A stretch of DNA of 64,000 bases. It comes from CAYXDO01 sp964463485 (lineage in GTDB: Bacteria; Myxococcota; Kuafuiibacteriia; Kuafuiibacteriales; Kuafuiibacteriaceae). A program made the position numbers and the translations under genes. The notes beneath the pieces were generated by a model, which searched no databases, was not told the origin of the DNA, and was given only the letters and a program-made list of their open reading frames with translations. The stretch covers positions 1 to 64,000 of the forward strand of contig CAYXDO010000005.1 in the NCBI GenBank assembly GCA_964463485.1. The letters are read 5' to 3'. Positions 33,163 through 42,468 of the stretch are shown here, piece after piece (position 1 is the stretch's first letter; each line of letters begins with the position of its first letter).

Positions 33163-36100
33163 TCACGCGTTTCGGTTGGGCACGATCTTGGGGAACTTGG
33201 CGCCGAGCGTGTCTACGTTCGATTTGGTGATTCGCGGATATTTCTCCGAGAGCTCGGCGAGCAAGTCTTTTCGTTGAAAATCCGGGTTCTTCTTCATGAT
33301 GGCTTTGACGTCTTCGAGCACGATCGCCATCCACGCCGAGCCATTTCGGAGCTTCGGGAAGCCTGGTTCGGACTGCAGGTTTCCGAATTGGACCTGAGTG
33401 AGCTTTCCGAACCGCTCCACGAACTCGGGGTGCTCGTTGGCTCGCGCAACGACGTCTTCGCGTTTCATGAACGGGTCTTCTTTGAACCACTCGTTCACCA
33501 GCGGGATGAGGAACTTGGCTTTCGCGCGCTGTTTGGAGGCAGCCGACCCCTCGACTTCGAGCGCGCCTAGGCGAGTCGCCATCGCGGCGACGACTTCGGT
33601 CCAGCGGCTCGGATCTCGGAGCCCTTCGGCGCCCGCGGGCTTCTTTTGAAGTTTCTCGAAGCGTCGGAGAATCTTCAGATCTTCCTTCTCGTCGTAGGGC
33701 ACGAGGCCCGCCCGGCTCTCCGTGTTGAGCAGCTTCGAGGCCTGGAGGGCTCCCGAGAACATGATGGCGCGAGTGAGTTGGATGTCCTCTGCGTCGATGT
33801 CCTCGACGTCACCGTCGAAGTTGACTGGCCAGCCGTCTCCGAGGACGGTGAGCTGTTTTCGGCCGAGGGTGTACTCATAGCTCGGGAGAGTCACCGTCGA
33901 TACGTCGGGCTCGATCTTCTGCTTCTTGCTGGCAGCGCGCTTCAGCGCGTCCATCTGGAACTCGGTCTGCTTCGAGCTGGCGGAGGCGATGGTCGCGCCC
34001 GACTTGAGGTGCTTCATGTCCTCGAGGGAGAGGGTTTGAGTGCCGGTGCAACCGACGAGGAGGTCCGAGTTGCTCAGGTGTTTCTTCACGGAGTCGGAGA
34101 CCGCGAAGCCTGCGTCTTTGGCCGCGGCCCGCCGTGTCTCGCTCGGCTCGATGACGACGACCTTGGCGCCGGCTTCCCGGAGCTGCTTGGCGAGCTGCTT
34201 GCCGACGGTTCCAAAGCCGATGACCACGGCCTTTTGCCCGGCGATCTTCTTGCCGATCCGTTCGAGGCCCTGTCGGACTTTGGTAGCAACCGCTTCGCCG
34301 ATGAAGGGCGCCTCTCGCATCTTACTCTTGCTTCGTGCGGCGTTGATGATGGGGGTCTCGAGGGCGTGCTTTTCGCTTACGATGACGCCGCCGGTGGTTT
34401 GCTCCACGAGCTTGAAGGCGCCGCGGACGTCGGCGTACTTCGCGTTCGCGTGCAAAAGGTCGGCGACGAGCCCGCCGTCGTCGAGGACGACTACACTCTG
34501 TCCGTTCTTTCGGTGTTTGGCCACGACGTCGTCGAGCCCTTTTTCCACAGCCTTTCGATAATCGGCGACCGAGAGAGTAGGGACTCGGAGATCGAATCCC
34601 ATCTGAGTCAGTGTGTCGACGACGGTTCGATTGGAGCCGTAGGGCGTGCCCACCATGACGGTGGAATCGAGCTCGGCGCCGGCTTTCCTGAGGGCCAGGG
34701 CGAGGGGCACGGAAGTGGCGAGGAAGTGTGACACCATCAGGACATTCTTCGTCGCGAGCGGCCGGGTGCCTTTCAAGTCGTCGAGGATGGCGTCCAGCAT
34801 GGGGAGCCTCAGCGGGATCCGAGTATGCTGAGTCATTTCAGCGAGCTCGCTGAGCTCGGCCTTGTCCCCTCCGAGGATCGCGCGTTCGACCGTCCAACCG
34901 CCGATGTAGCGAGGCTCTTCGACTTTGCGGCCGAGACCTTCGAGCTCGAGCTTCTTTCCGGTCCGAAACGGCGTGAGCTCCGGATACTCCTTCGGGTTCG
35001 CGTCCCACGCGGCCCGCAGCGGCCGAAGCGCGAGCGGTGTAAGGGTCGGGTAGTCGGCTTCGATTCGGTCGAAGATCTCGCGTTCGCTCGCCCCCTTCGG
35101 AGCCGCCTTGGCATACTCGGCCAAGATTCCCGCCGCGACCTTCGCTTGCACGTCCACACTCGAGCCGCGCTTGGCTTGGTAGTTCTTGCCTTCGAACCCC
35201 GGCATCCCTCGCTTCTCGAGCTCTTGGTTGACCGCGGCCAAGATGATGTCTTGCTTGGTACCCGGCGGGAACAGGCGCAGCGTCAAGTCATAGATGCCTT
35301 GGACGACCTGACTGCTCCGCGCGGGGTCACGCTCCGCCGTGTTGATGATCGAGCGCGGGACCTCCGGCTTGATCAGCTTGTCGATGAGGTGGAGCACTCC
35401 CCGAGGCGTGAGCCACGGGTACTTGGGTGCGAGCCGTTGGGCGATCTCGGTGGCCGAGGTCTTCGGCTGCTTCTCGAGGATCAGCTTGACCGCGCGGGCG
35501 AGCTTGGCGTCGTAAGTCCGTTCTGATTTGGTGAGTTGCCGCTTCGGTGCAAACAGCTTCTTGTCGAGCTTCGCGAGCTCGGAGATCCGCGAGCTGTTGA
35601 TGCTCGGATGTTTCGCCTTCAGCTCCTCGGCGACCTCGGCGTAGGTCAGGGTCGGCTTCTTCTCGAGGAGCTTCTTCACGTCCGCCTTGATGATCGGGAC
35701 CCACACGCTGCGGTCCCGGAGCTTCGGGAAGAGCTTGGGATTCTTCCGAGAGACGTTCGTGTAGGTGCTGATCTTGATCTTGCCAAACTCGGCCACGAGC
35801 TTCGGGTCGGCGTTGAATTGGCGTACGATTTCGTCCCGTGAGATCAAGATGTCCCGTTTGGCCAGTCTCGTGGCCAGCTCGCCGAGCGGACCGACTTGGG
35901 CGTCCCGATCGAACCCACCGGCCTTCTTGCCGACCGTGAAGAGGCCGGGCGCCGCCGAGGAGACTTTTTCGATGTGGCTCTTGCTGATTCCAGGGTGCCG
36001 TGGCTTCAGCGCCGCCAGGACCTGGGCGCGAGTCATCCCGGGATTCTTGGAGAGAGCTACTTTGATCTCGGCGGTGAGTACGGGAACCCACCTCGAGACG

Positions 36101-37398
36101 GCGCGGAGGTCCGGGAAGAGGTCGGGCTGATTTCTCTGCCAGGTCTTGTAACGGGCCTCGGTCGATTTGCCCCACTTCTTGACGAAGTCAGTCTCACGGT
36201 TTGCGCGTTCGATGATCTCGGCGCGCCCGATGAGAATGTCTTCCTTGGTGTACTTTGCCACCAGCTTGGAGAAGTCCTGCGCGGCATTCGCAGCCGATCC
36301 GAAAAAGGAGAGTGCGGCCGACGGGCCGTCGTCGCCCTTTGCGAAGAGCTTCGGAAACTGCTTCTCCAGCTTCGCACCCTCGGCCACGCCTCGCTGTGCG
36401 ATTTCTACGAACCCGGGACTCGTGAGCTGGCCGTCGAGCTTCATTCGCCACAGCCGCGCCGCTTCTTCCGGGGTTGGCTTCGGAAACGCCTGAGGAAAGG
36501 TTCGGCGCATGCGAGCGGCGGAGCGAGAGTCGAAGCCGAGGCCTCGGAAGAACTCACCGCTGAGCTTGTTGCCCCCGATGACTTCCCGGTGGTAGCCCTC
36601 AGCGATCCAGGCGAGGGCTCCTCGGACCAACCGAGGGTAGAGCTCGTCTTTGGCGTCCGCTCGCGCTCCGTACCGACCGTTCAAGAACGAGGTCGCAAGC
36701 TCGTTCACCCTTCGCTCGACGCGACTCAGCGGGATGGCCTTGGCCCCGCCCTCTTTGGCGAACACACGCTGCATGAGCGCTTTGATCGTGGGGCTCGCGT
36801 TGGCGAGGTCTCTGGGCACCAGCGTGCCGTTGTTGTCCCCTTCGGTCGCCTCGAGGTGAGCGATCTCGTCGAAGAGCTCTTTGATCACGGGCGAGCCGCG
36901 CTCTGCCACGAACTTGTCGAGAAAGGCGGTCGGCGGTCGCAGCGTCCGGATGTCCGCGTCCTTGGTCTTGTCGACCCACGCCGTACTCACGGCACTAGGC
37001 TTGGGTGCGGGCGCTGCGGCTCTGGAAGTTTGTCCGCGAAGGGAGACTTCCACACTCTTACCGGTCCGTTTGACCTCATAGGTCTTGTTGATCTTGGCAA
37101 CGCTGGTGGTGGTCGAAGCCCGTAGTTTGAGCAGCGACTGCTTCGGAAGGAAGTCCTCCGGATATTCGACTTTGCCGCCGCGGACGTCGATTCCGGTGAG
37201 GGCCTTCCACTCGGCGGCGCCTTCTCGGGTGAAGAACGAGGCGTAGGTTTCGGAGAGCTTGATGAGGCGGCGCTTGGACTCGTGATCGAGCTCGGTCTGA
37301 CCTTCGGTGGCGCGCTTGGCGATCTTTCGCGCTTCCGCCGCATCGAGCCCGCCCGAGAGCATCGGGGCGACGAAGTGCTCGGTGTCGAGGCGCGTCAC
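33163..37398 (-). CDS. 1411-residue protein: SAH-hydrolase-like domain with three repeated modules
   Basis: Very large soluble protein. About 828-1220 resembles S-adenosylhomocysteine hydrolase in order: MLDAILDDLKGTRPLATKNVLMVSH, VLDDGGLVADLLHA, a Rossmann motif GFGTVGKQLAKQLREAGAKVVVIEP near 1057, TQTLSLEDMKHLKSGATIAS and VLGDGWPVNFDGD. The hydrolase C-terminal GHPS segment is missing, so catalysis is doubtful while NAD binding looks intact. Around it are about 105-residue modules near 385, 513 and 1307 with the pattern ED(I/V)-x-(R/x)-(A/D)EI...FGK...NP-x-LFP-LR...W-x-P...V...-KNP...A-L...HP-I. These may be helical DNA- or protein-binding repeats. It stands alone, downstream of the lipoprotein amidohydrolase on the same strand. 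Confidence 0.75.
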   Translation of the reverse strand: MTRLDTEHFVAPMLSGGLDAAEARKIAKRATEGQTELDHESKRRLIKLSETYASFFTREGAAEWKALTGIDVRGGKVEYPEDFLPKQSLLKLRASTTTSVAKINKTYEVKRTGKSVEVSLRGQTSRAAAPAPKPSAVSTAWVDKTKDADIRTLRPPTAFLDKFVAERGSPVIKELFDEIAHLEATEGDNNGTLVPRDLANASPTIKALMQRVFAKEGGAKAIPLSRVERRVNELATSFLNGRYGARADAKDELYPRLVRGALAWIAEGYHREVIGGNKLSGEFFRGLGFDSRSAARMRRTFPQAFPKPTPEEAARLWRMKLDGQLTSPGFVEIAQRGVAEGAKLEKQFPKLFAKGDDGPSAALSFFGSAANAAQDFSKLVAKYTKEDILIGRAEIIERANRETDFVKKWGKSTEARYKTWQRNQPDLFPDLRAVSRWVPVLTAEIKVALSKNPGMTRAQVLAALKPRHPGISKSHIEKVSSAAPGLFTVGKKAGGFDRDAQVGPLGELATRLAKRDILISRDEIVRQFNADPKLVAEFGKIKISTYTNVSRKNPKLFPKLRDRSVWVPIIKADVKKLLEKKPTLTYAEVAEELKAKHPSINSSRISELAKLDKKLFAPKRQLTKSERTYDAKLARAVKLILEKQPKTSATEIAQRLAPKYPWLTPRGVLHLIDKLIKPEVPRSIINTAERDPARSSQVVQGIYDLTLRLFPPGTKQDIILAAVNQELEKRGMPGFEGKNYQAKRGSSVDVQAKVAAGILAEYAKAAPKGASEREIFDRIEADYPTLTPLALRPLRAAWDANPKEYPELTPFRTGKKLELEGLGRKVEEPRYIGGWTVERAILGGDKAELSELAEMTQHTRIPLRLPMLDAILDDLKGTRPLATKNVLMVSHFLATSVPLALALRKAGAELDSTVMVGTPYGSNRTVVDTLTQMGFDLRVPTLSVADYRKAVEKGLDDVVAKHRKNGQSVVVLDDGGLVADLLHANAKYADVRGAFKLVEQTTGGVIVSEKHALETPIINAARSKSKMREAPFIGEAVATKVRQGLERIGKKIAGQKAVVIGFGTVGKQLAKQLREAGAKVVVIEPSETRRAAAKDAGFAVSDSVKKHLSNSDLLVGCTGTQTLSLEDMKHLKSGATIASASSKQTEFQMDALKRAASKKQKIEPDVSTVTLPSYEYTLGRKQLTVLGDGWPVNFDGDVEDIDAEDIQLTRAIMFSGALQASKLLNTESRAGLVPYDEKEDLKILRRFEKLQKKPAGAEGLRDPSRWTEVVAAMATRLGALEVEGSAASKQRAKAKFLIPLVNEWFKEDPFMKREDVVARANEHPEFVERFGKLTQVQFGNLQSEPGFPKLRNGSAWMAIVLEDVKAIMKKNPDFQRKDLLAELSEKYPRITKSNVDTLGAKFPKIVPNRNA

Positions 37399-37461
37399 GA
37401 CCGGAGCAGGCTATCACGGGGAGCTGCCGGTGTCCTCGGAAATGTGGGGAAAGCTGAACGC

Positions 37462-38298
37462 TCAGGGGAGGTGGAAGACGCGTCTGGCATTCTCGAAGAA
37501 CACGGCACGCCAGTGTTGCTTCGGGATGGCCCGCCGGTAGGCCTCGAGGTAGGGGCGCATGCCCACCAGCGGCCAGTCGGTGCCGAACATGAGCTTCGTC
37601 GGGTCTTCGAGATAACCGAAGATCCACCGAATCGGCTCGACCAAATAGCGACTCACTTGCTCCGCAGGGGTGTGCTCGAGGTCGCCGATCAGGAGCGCCG
37701 AACACTCGAGGTAGACGTTGGGGTTCTTGTAAGCGACCTCCGCCGCGCTCTGGATCCATGGGTTGCCGCAGTGAGCGATGACGAAGGCTACGTTGGGATG
37801 GTCCACTGCGACTTCGTCGAGGGTGAGTGGGTCGGAGTATTTGAGCTTCCCGCGGGTGGAGTAAGTGTCGCCCGTGTGAAACACCACCGGCACGTCGTAC
37901 TTCTCGGCGAGGCGGTAGGCGGGCTCGTAGCGCGGATCGGAGGCATACTGATGAATGTAGCCGAGATAGACTTTGATACACCCATAGCGGCCCGAAGCGA
38001 GGCCTTCCTCCAGGCGAGGTGTGTCGATTTCGGATCCCACGCCGGCGCAGTGAATGACTCCGTGAGCTCGAAGGTCTTCGTAGCTCCCGCCGCTCGAGGA
38101 GGTGTGAGCGACGGCCCCGGAAGCTCCGATTTCGCGGAGCTCGGCGAGGTAGCGCTCGCGTGTGGGCGTGATCCCGCTCGAAGGCTCCGGCGTCGTCGAG
38201 AATTCCGCGTGAGTGTGGACGTCGATCACGGGGAAGTCGGTCGGGGTGGTGGCGCATGCGAAGGAGCTCGAGAGGAGTGCGGCGAGGGTGGGGCGCAT
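37462..38298 (-). CDS. Amidohydrolase-family lipoprotein (Amidohydrolase_2)
   Basis: A 278-residue TIM-barrel metal-dependent hydrolase. An N-terminal signal ends SSSFAC, a plausible lipobox, so it is probably attached outside the cytoplasm. Metal-site motifs are DVHTHAEF (H-x-H), GCIKVYLG, VVFHTGD, VIAHCGNPW and FGTDWPL (final Asp). All expected ligands are present, so it should be active on an amide, lactone or carboxylate that cannot be specified. It is transcribed toward the lipoprotein gene at 38338 in tandem, 39 bp apart. Confidence 0.82.
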   Translation of the reverse strand: MRPTLAALLSSSFACATTPTDFPVIDVHTHAEFSTTPEPSSGITPTRERYLAELREIGASGAVAHTSSSGGSYEDLRAHGVIHCAGVGSEIDTPRLEEGLASGRYGCIKVYLGYIHQYASDPRYEPAYRLAEKYDVPVVFHTGDTYSTRGKLKYSDPLTLDEVAVDHPNVAFVIAHCGNPWIQSAAEVAYKNPNVYLECSALLIGDLEHTPAEQVSRYLVEPIRWIFGYLEDPTKLMFGTDWPLVGMRPYLEAYRRAIPKQHWRAVFFENARRVFHLP

Positions 38299-38337
38299 GG
38301 CGCAAGATAACAGGAGAGTGCCCGGGCGCAGAAGTCA

Positions 38338-40902
38338 TCACTTCGGCCGCGAGACGAGTAGAGTCTCGGAGGTGCAGCCGACGAGCCCACGGTCGAGGTC
38401 TTCGTTGAAGGCGCCGGTCAGGCAGCTTCGAAAGTAAACCGTCGCCCGCGTGGAACCGAGCCCTTTGAAGACGGCGAACCACTCTCCGCGTTGGAGCACC
38501 TGAGCGGTCTCGAGCGGACCGACCACCGAGATCGGAGGGCCGCCATTCACCCCGAGTCGCGGGCTCGGTGGGGGGTGTGCGGGTCCCTCGAGCAGCTGCG
38601 TCTCCAAACGCGTGCCGTCGGCGCTCAGGCGGGCGCGCCAGAGCGCGCCTTGTTCGCGGAGACCGTCGTTCCTCGCGTGCGCCCCCAGCAGGAGCTCGTC
38701 CGGGGCAAGCGCCCTGACTACGGAGAAGCCTCGATCGGGCCAGATCTCGGCCAACTCGCGCAGAGGAGCGGCGAGTCTTTGAGCTTCCCAACCTTCGGCG
38801 CCCCTGGTGACTCGGAAAATGACGAGGTCACATCCGACGGCCCAACTTACGCCTCCAGCCGAGTCGAGCGAGCGAAAAGGACCCATTCGCTCCCGCTTCA
38901 GCGCGGGGCCTTCGAAGAGATGCTCACAGGGCCCAGGCGGCACCTCCAGGTCTTCGGTAGCCGGATCGTCCCAATCGAGCGCGAGCTGGGTTGCGCTCCC
39001 GTCTTCGATGGCGGTCAGACCGCTGCTGGTGATCGCGAGGATGGTGCCTGGGACGGGGAAGGTGAGGGCTCCGATGAAGGGTCGTTCTGGGATCGGAGTC
39101 GGGCGGAAGCTGTCATCATCGAGCTCGTAGAGCAGTCCGGTCCCCGCGCTGCTGCTGGTCGCCACCCAGACCGCGCCGCTGTGAGGGTCGACGCCGCCAG
39201 CGACGGGTTGGCCGAGGAAGTCCGTCCGCCTTCGGCGGCTCACGCTGCTCGTCTCGATTTCGACGGCGGCCTCGAGCCCGCTTGCGAAGGCGACGAAGCC
39301 GCCGTCGCGGGGAATGATGGCACCGATGGTGTGCCCGAACTCAGGATCGGGACCCAGCACGCGCGTCGCAGGTTCCAGCCCTCGCTTGCGATAGAGCGCC
39401 CCACTCCTCGTGCTCACGAAGCTCCACTCACCCTTCGACTCGAACCTCGTGACCCTCCCTGGAACACCGGTGACAGTCGCGGCATCGACCCATCGACGGG
39501 ATCCATCAGGGTCGATTTCGAAGGCCATCCCCTCCGAGCAAGTCAGGTACAATTTTCCATCGAACAGGGCTCGAGACGTACACTTGGCCAGCGTTTCGAG
39601 CTCCGTCGCGACCTCCCAATCCCGAGAAATCTCCGCGTCTCGATCGGCCCGCGAAAGCCCTTCGAAGTCCGTGGGCTCGAACCGCCTGGTGAAGATGTAG
39701 ACTCTGCTCCCCGTCGACGCCACGACGAACACACGGGAGCCCAGCGCGCCGACGGCGTGGGCTTCGGCATCGGGGAAATCGGCCAAGATCGACCCAGGAA
39801 TCACTCCTTGGCCGTACTCACCGGTGTCACGATCAATGAGTGCGATCGGGAGGCCCGGCCCACCCTCCTTGCGATCCGCGGCCCACAGGAGGTACCGATC
39901 GCCGACCGATGTCACCGCGTTGATTTGCGTTCCGAATTTGAACTCCCGCGGCGGAAATGAGAGCTCGCAGTCGAGCTGTCCGGTGCCCACGTTGCACGTG
40001 TAAGAGGACCCGTCACGCGTGGAGGGGTCGAAACCGAGCACGAGGAACTCACTCCGCGTCCCTGGGATGATCTCCAAGCTCGAAAGTCGAATTTGAGGGA
40101 AGCTCGTGACCGTCCGGGGCAAAAGCTCGCTCGAGAGGAGGACGGGTCGCCATTCCACCGACATCGGATCGGCATCCGCGACCGCCACGACGAACGATCC
40201 GTCCGGGAGCCCGATGCCAGAGACTGGGAAGCCGATCGATCGAGGCACGCGAGTGACGCCTTCGATTGCGTGTTTGGAGACAGAACCCAAAGTGATGCTG
40301 AGAATGGACCCGTCCTGGGAGGGAAGATAGAATCCTGGCTCTTCTTCCGGGTCTGGATGGATCACTTCGTATTCGCGTTCGGCGGCTGGATGCAAAGCGA
40401 CGGATGGGTACCGACACTTGCCCGGCCACGCGACTCGGATTTTGCTCCGCAGGCGGCTCGACCGCGCAGTATCGGGGGAAGTTTGCCACGCTCCGTCGAT
40501 GAAAGCGGGATCGTCCGCGGACGGCGGGCAGAGGTCTCCGGAATGAAAGGTTCGAGGTGGACTCAGGCGAGGGACGAGGCAGCGGCCGCAGGAACCTTCC
40601 GGAGGGTCCTCTCGGTCGGACACCGCGGTGGGTTCTCCCGTTTCGACCTCCCGAGGAAACTCGTGAGTTTCGCCGGAGATCCACCAGGCGACGAGCTCGA
40701 GCTCTGGACTCATCAGAGACGAAGGGAGGGTACGCCGTATTTCGGCGTGGGCGACTTCGTCGTTGGAGGGGTCGACGAGCGCGGCGAGGAAATAGCCATT
40801 TCCGCTCGGACCCGGCGCGTCGATCGGCGTGAAGCACGCCGTCAGCGCGATCCACGAGACGACCGCCGCTCGTCGGGCGCTCCGGTCGAGACGTGGTCGC
40901 AC
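38338..40902 (-). CDS. Large lipoprotein with WD/PQQ-like beta-propeller character
   Basis: A hydrophobic N-terminus with lipobox-like WIALTAC is followed by about 830 residues of short beta-strand segments with recurring G-x-x-x-(V/I)-(V/A)-(V/A) and W/Y-rich turns (GGVDPHSGAVWVATSSSAGTGLLYELDDD, SVGDRYLLWAAD). This pattern suggests one or two beta-propellers on the cell surface. The frame remains open to 42396, but everything above 40902 is antisense to the amidohydrolase gene. GTG 40902 begins the signal peptide, although no Shine-Dalgarno is visible. No known family recognised. Confidence 0.65.
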   Translation of the reverse strand: MRPRLDRSARRAAVVSWIALTACFTPIDAPGPSGNGYFLAALVDPSNDEVAHAEIRRTLPSSLMSPELELVAWWISGETHEFPREVETGEPTAVSDREDPPEGSCGRCLVPRLSPPRTFHSGDLCPPSADDPAFIDGAWQTSPDTARSSRLRSKIRVAWPGKCRYPSVALHPAAEREYEVIHPDPEEEPGFYLPSQDGSILSITLGSVSKHAIEGVTRVPRSIGFPVSGIGLPDGSFVVAVADADPMSVEWRPVLLSSELLPRTVTSFPQIRLSSLEIIPGTRSEFLVLGFDPSTRDGSSYTCNVGTGQLDCELSFPPREFKFGTQINAVTSVGDRYLLWAADRKEGGPGLPIALIDRDTGEYGQGVIPGSILADFPDAEAHAVGALGSRVFVVASTGSRVYIFTRRFEPTDFEGLSRADRDAEISRDWEVATELETLAKCTSRALFDGKLYLTCSEGMAFEIDPDGSRRWVDAATVTGVPGRVTRFESKGEWSFVSTRSGALYRKRGLEPATRVLGPDPEFGHTIGAIIPRDGGFVAFASGLEAAVEIETSSVSRRRRTDFLGQPVAGGVDPHSGAVWVATSSSAGTGLLYELDDDSFRPTPIPERPFIGALTFPVPGTILAITSSGLTAIEDGSATQLALDWDDPATEDLEVPPGPCEHLFEGPALKRERMGPFRSLDSAGGVSWAVGCDLVIFRVTRGAEGWEAQRLAAPLRELAEIWPDRGFSVVRALAPDELLLGAHARNDGLREQGALWRARLSADGTRLETQLLEGPAHPPPSPRLGVNGGPPISVVGPLETAQVLQRGEWFAVFKGLGSTRATVYFRSCLTGAFNEDLDRGLVGCTSETLLVSRPK

Positions 40903-40992
40903 GCGAGGAGGATACCCGGCCGCGCTCCCGGCCGCGCTCCAATTGGGGGTCTGGTTCGTGAAAGTCGGGAAATCAGAGTGTAGGGTCGCGGC

Positions 40993-42468
40993 GTGAGAAA
41001 GGGACTCGCCGTTTGTCTGTTGGTGGGGTGCGCCACCGCGACGCCTCCGGACGCTCCGAAGAAGAAGAAGTACGAGCCGCGTCCAGAGCTCGGTGAGCGA
41101 ACGCCGAGGTCGGAAGCGCCAGCGGTGGACGCGATGAGCGCGCAAAAGCTGCCCGTCGCGATCGTGGGAGGCAAGGTGTGGGTCGGTGACGGCCGCGTGA
41201 TCGAAGACGCCACGATCTTGTTCGAGGGCGGGCGCCTTACTGGCGTAGGGCCGTCGAAGGACGTCGCGGTTCCCGCCGAGGCGATGCGTTTCGAAGCGAA
41301 GGGCAAGCTGATCACGCCGGGTCTGATCGACACGCACTCGCACATCGGCGTGTACCCCGTCCCGTACGTGTTGGCGCACGCAGACGGGAACGAGATGACC
41401 GATCCGACGACGCCCTATGTCTTCAGCGAGCACTCGTTCTGGCCCCAAGACCCATCGATCCAGCGGATCGTGGCGGGTGGCGTGACGACCGCTCAAATCC
41501 TTCCCGGGAGCGGCAACATCATCGGGGGTCGAGCGGTCACGTTGAAGCTGCGGCCCAGCCTGGACGCTCGCGCGATGCGGTTCCCGAACGCGCCCAACGG
41601 TCTCAAGATGGCGTGTGGCGAGAATCCGAAGCGCGTGTATGGCACACAAGGCCGCGCGCCGATGTCGCGTATGGGCAGCATCTCGAAGCTCCGGGCTGCG
41701 TTCATCGAAGCGCGCGCCTATCGCCACGATCAGCGAGTGGCTGAGATAGATCGCGAGGAGTGGAAGAAGAAGGTCGCCGCGGCGAAGGCGAAGCCAGACG
41801 ACGCGGACGACCCTGGCAAGGAGCCGTTCGCGCCGCCTCGCGATCTCGGCAAGGAGACCTTGGCCGACGCGCTCGAAGGGGTGCTCCAGGTACAAGTTCA
41901 CTGCTATCGGGCCGACGAGATGCTGATGATGATCGAGCTCTCCAAGGAGCTCGGCTTCAAGATCGCGTCGTTCCACCACGCCGTGGAGGCCTACAAGATC
42001 GCGGACGTGCTTGCGCGAGAAGGCGTTGGCGCGTCCATGTGGGCGGACTGGTGGGGGTTCAAGATCGAGGCCTACGACGGCATCGAAGAGAACGCGGCCA
42101 TCGTCGCCGCGGCCGGTGGGCTGGCGATCATCCACTCGGACAGCGCGATCGGGGCGCAGCGCCTGAACCAGGAGGCGGCCAAAGCGCTGTATGCAGGCAA
42201 GCGCGCAGGCTTGTTGCTCGAAGAGGAGCAAGCGATCGCTTGGATCACCAAGAATCCAGCGACCGCGCTGGGCGTCGCCGCCCAGACAGGTACCGTCGAG
42301 ATCGGGAAGATGGCGGACCTCGTGGTTTGGGACCGGAATCCGTTCTCGGTCTACGCAGTGGCCGAGAAAGTCTTCGTCGATGGCGTGCTCGCCCACGACA
42401 CCGACGCGCCGGGTCCGACGTGGAGCGATTTCGAGGTCGGCACGGCGATCGAAGGAGGTTGGCGGTGA
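40993..42468 (+). CDS. Amidohydrolase lipoprotein, metal site intact
   Basis: A 491-residue imidazolonepropionase-like amidohydrolase with a signal ending LLVGC (lipobox) and a charged linker. Metal motifs are present: ITPGLIDTHSHIG (H-x-H), VQVHCYRADEM, FKIASFHHAVEAYK and AIIHSDSAIG (Asp). The C-terminus GTVEIGKMADLVVWDRNPFS is typical. It is probably a surface or periplasmic dipeptidase or hydrolase. GTG start. Its stop overlaps the start of a second, related amidohydrolase (GTGA, 42465-42468), indicating a coupled pair. Confidence 0.88.
   Translation: MRKGLAVCLLVGCATATPPDAPKKKKYEPRPELGERTPRSEAPAVDAMSAQKLPVAIVGGKVWVGDGRVIEDATILFEGGRLTGVGPSKDVAVPAEAMRFEAKGKLITPGLIDTHSHIGVYPVPYVLAHADGNEMTDPTTPYVFSEHSFWPQDPSIQRIVAGGVTTAQILPGSGNIIGGRAVTLKLRPSLDARAMRFPNAPNGLKMACGENPKRVYGTQGRAPMSRMGSISKLRAAFIEARAYRHDQRVAEIDREEWKKKVAAAKAKPDDADDPGKEPFAPPRDLGKETLADALEGVLQVQVHCYRADEMLMMIELSKELGFKIASFHHAVEAYKIADVLAREGVGASMWADWWGFKIEAYDGIEENAAIVAAAGGLAIIHSDSAIGAQRLNQEAAKALYAGKRAGLLLEEEQAIAWITKNPATALGVAAQTGTVEIGKMADLVVWDRNPFSVYAVAEKVFVDGVLAHDTDAPGPTWSDFEVGTAIEGGWR

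Noticed and set aside
40903..42396. Long N-terminal extension of the large lipoprotein
   Set aside because: It would be entirely antisense to the amidohydrolase gene and has no homology; the signal peptide begins at 40902.
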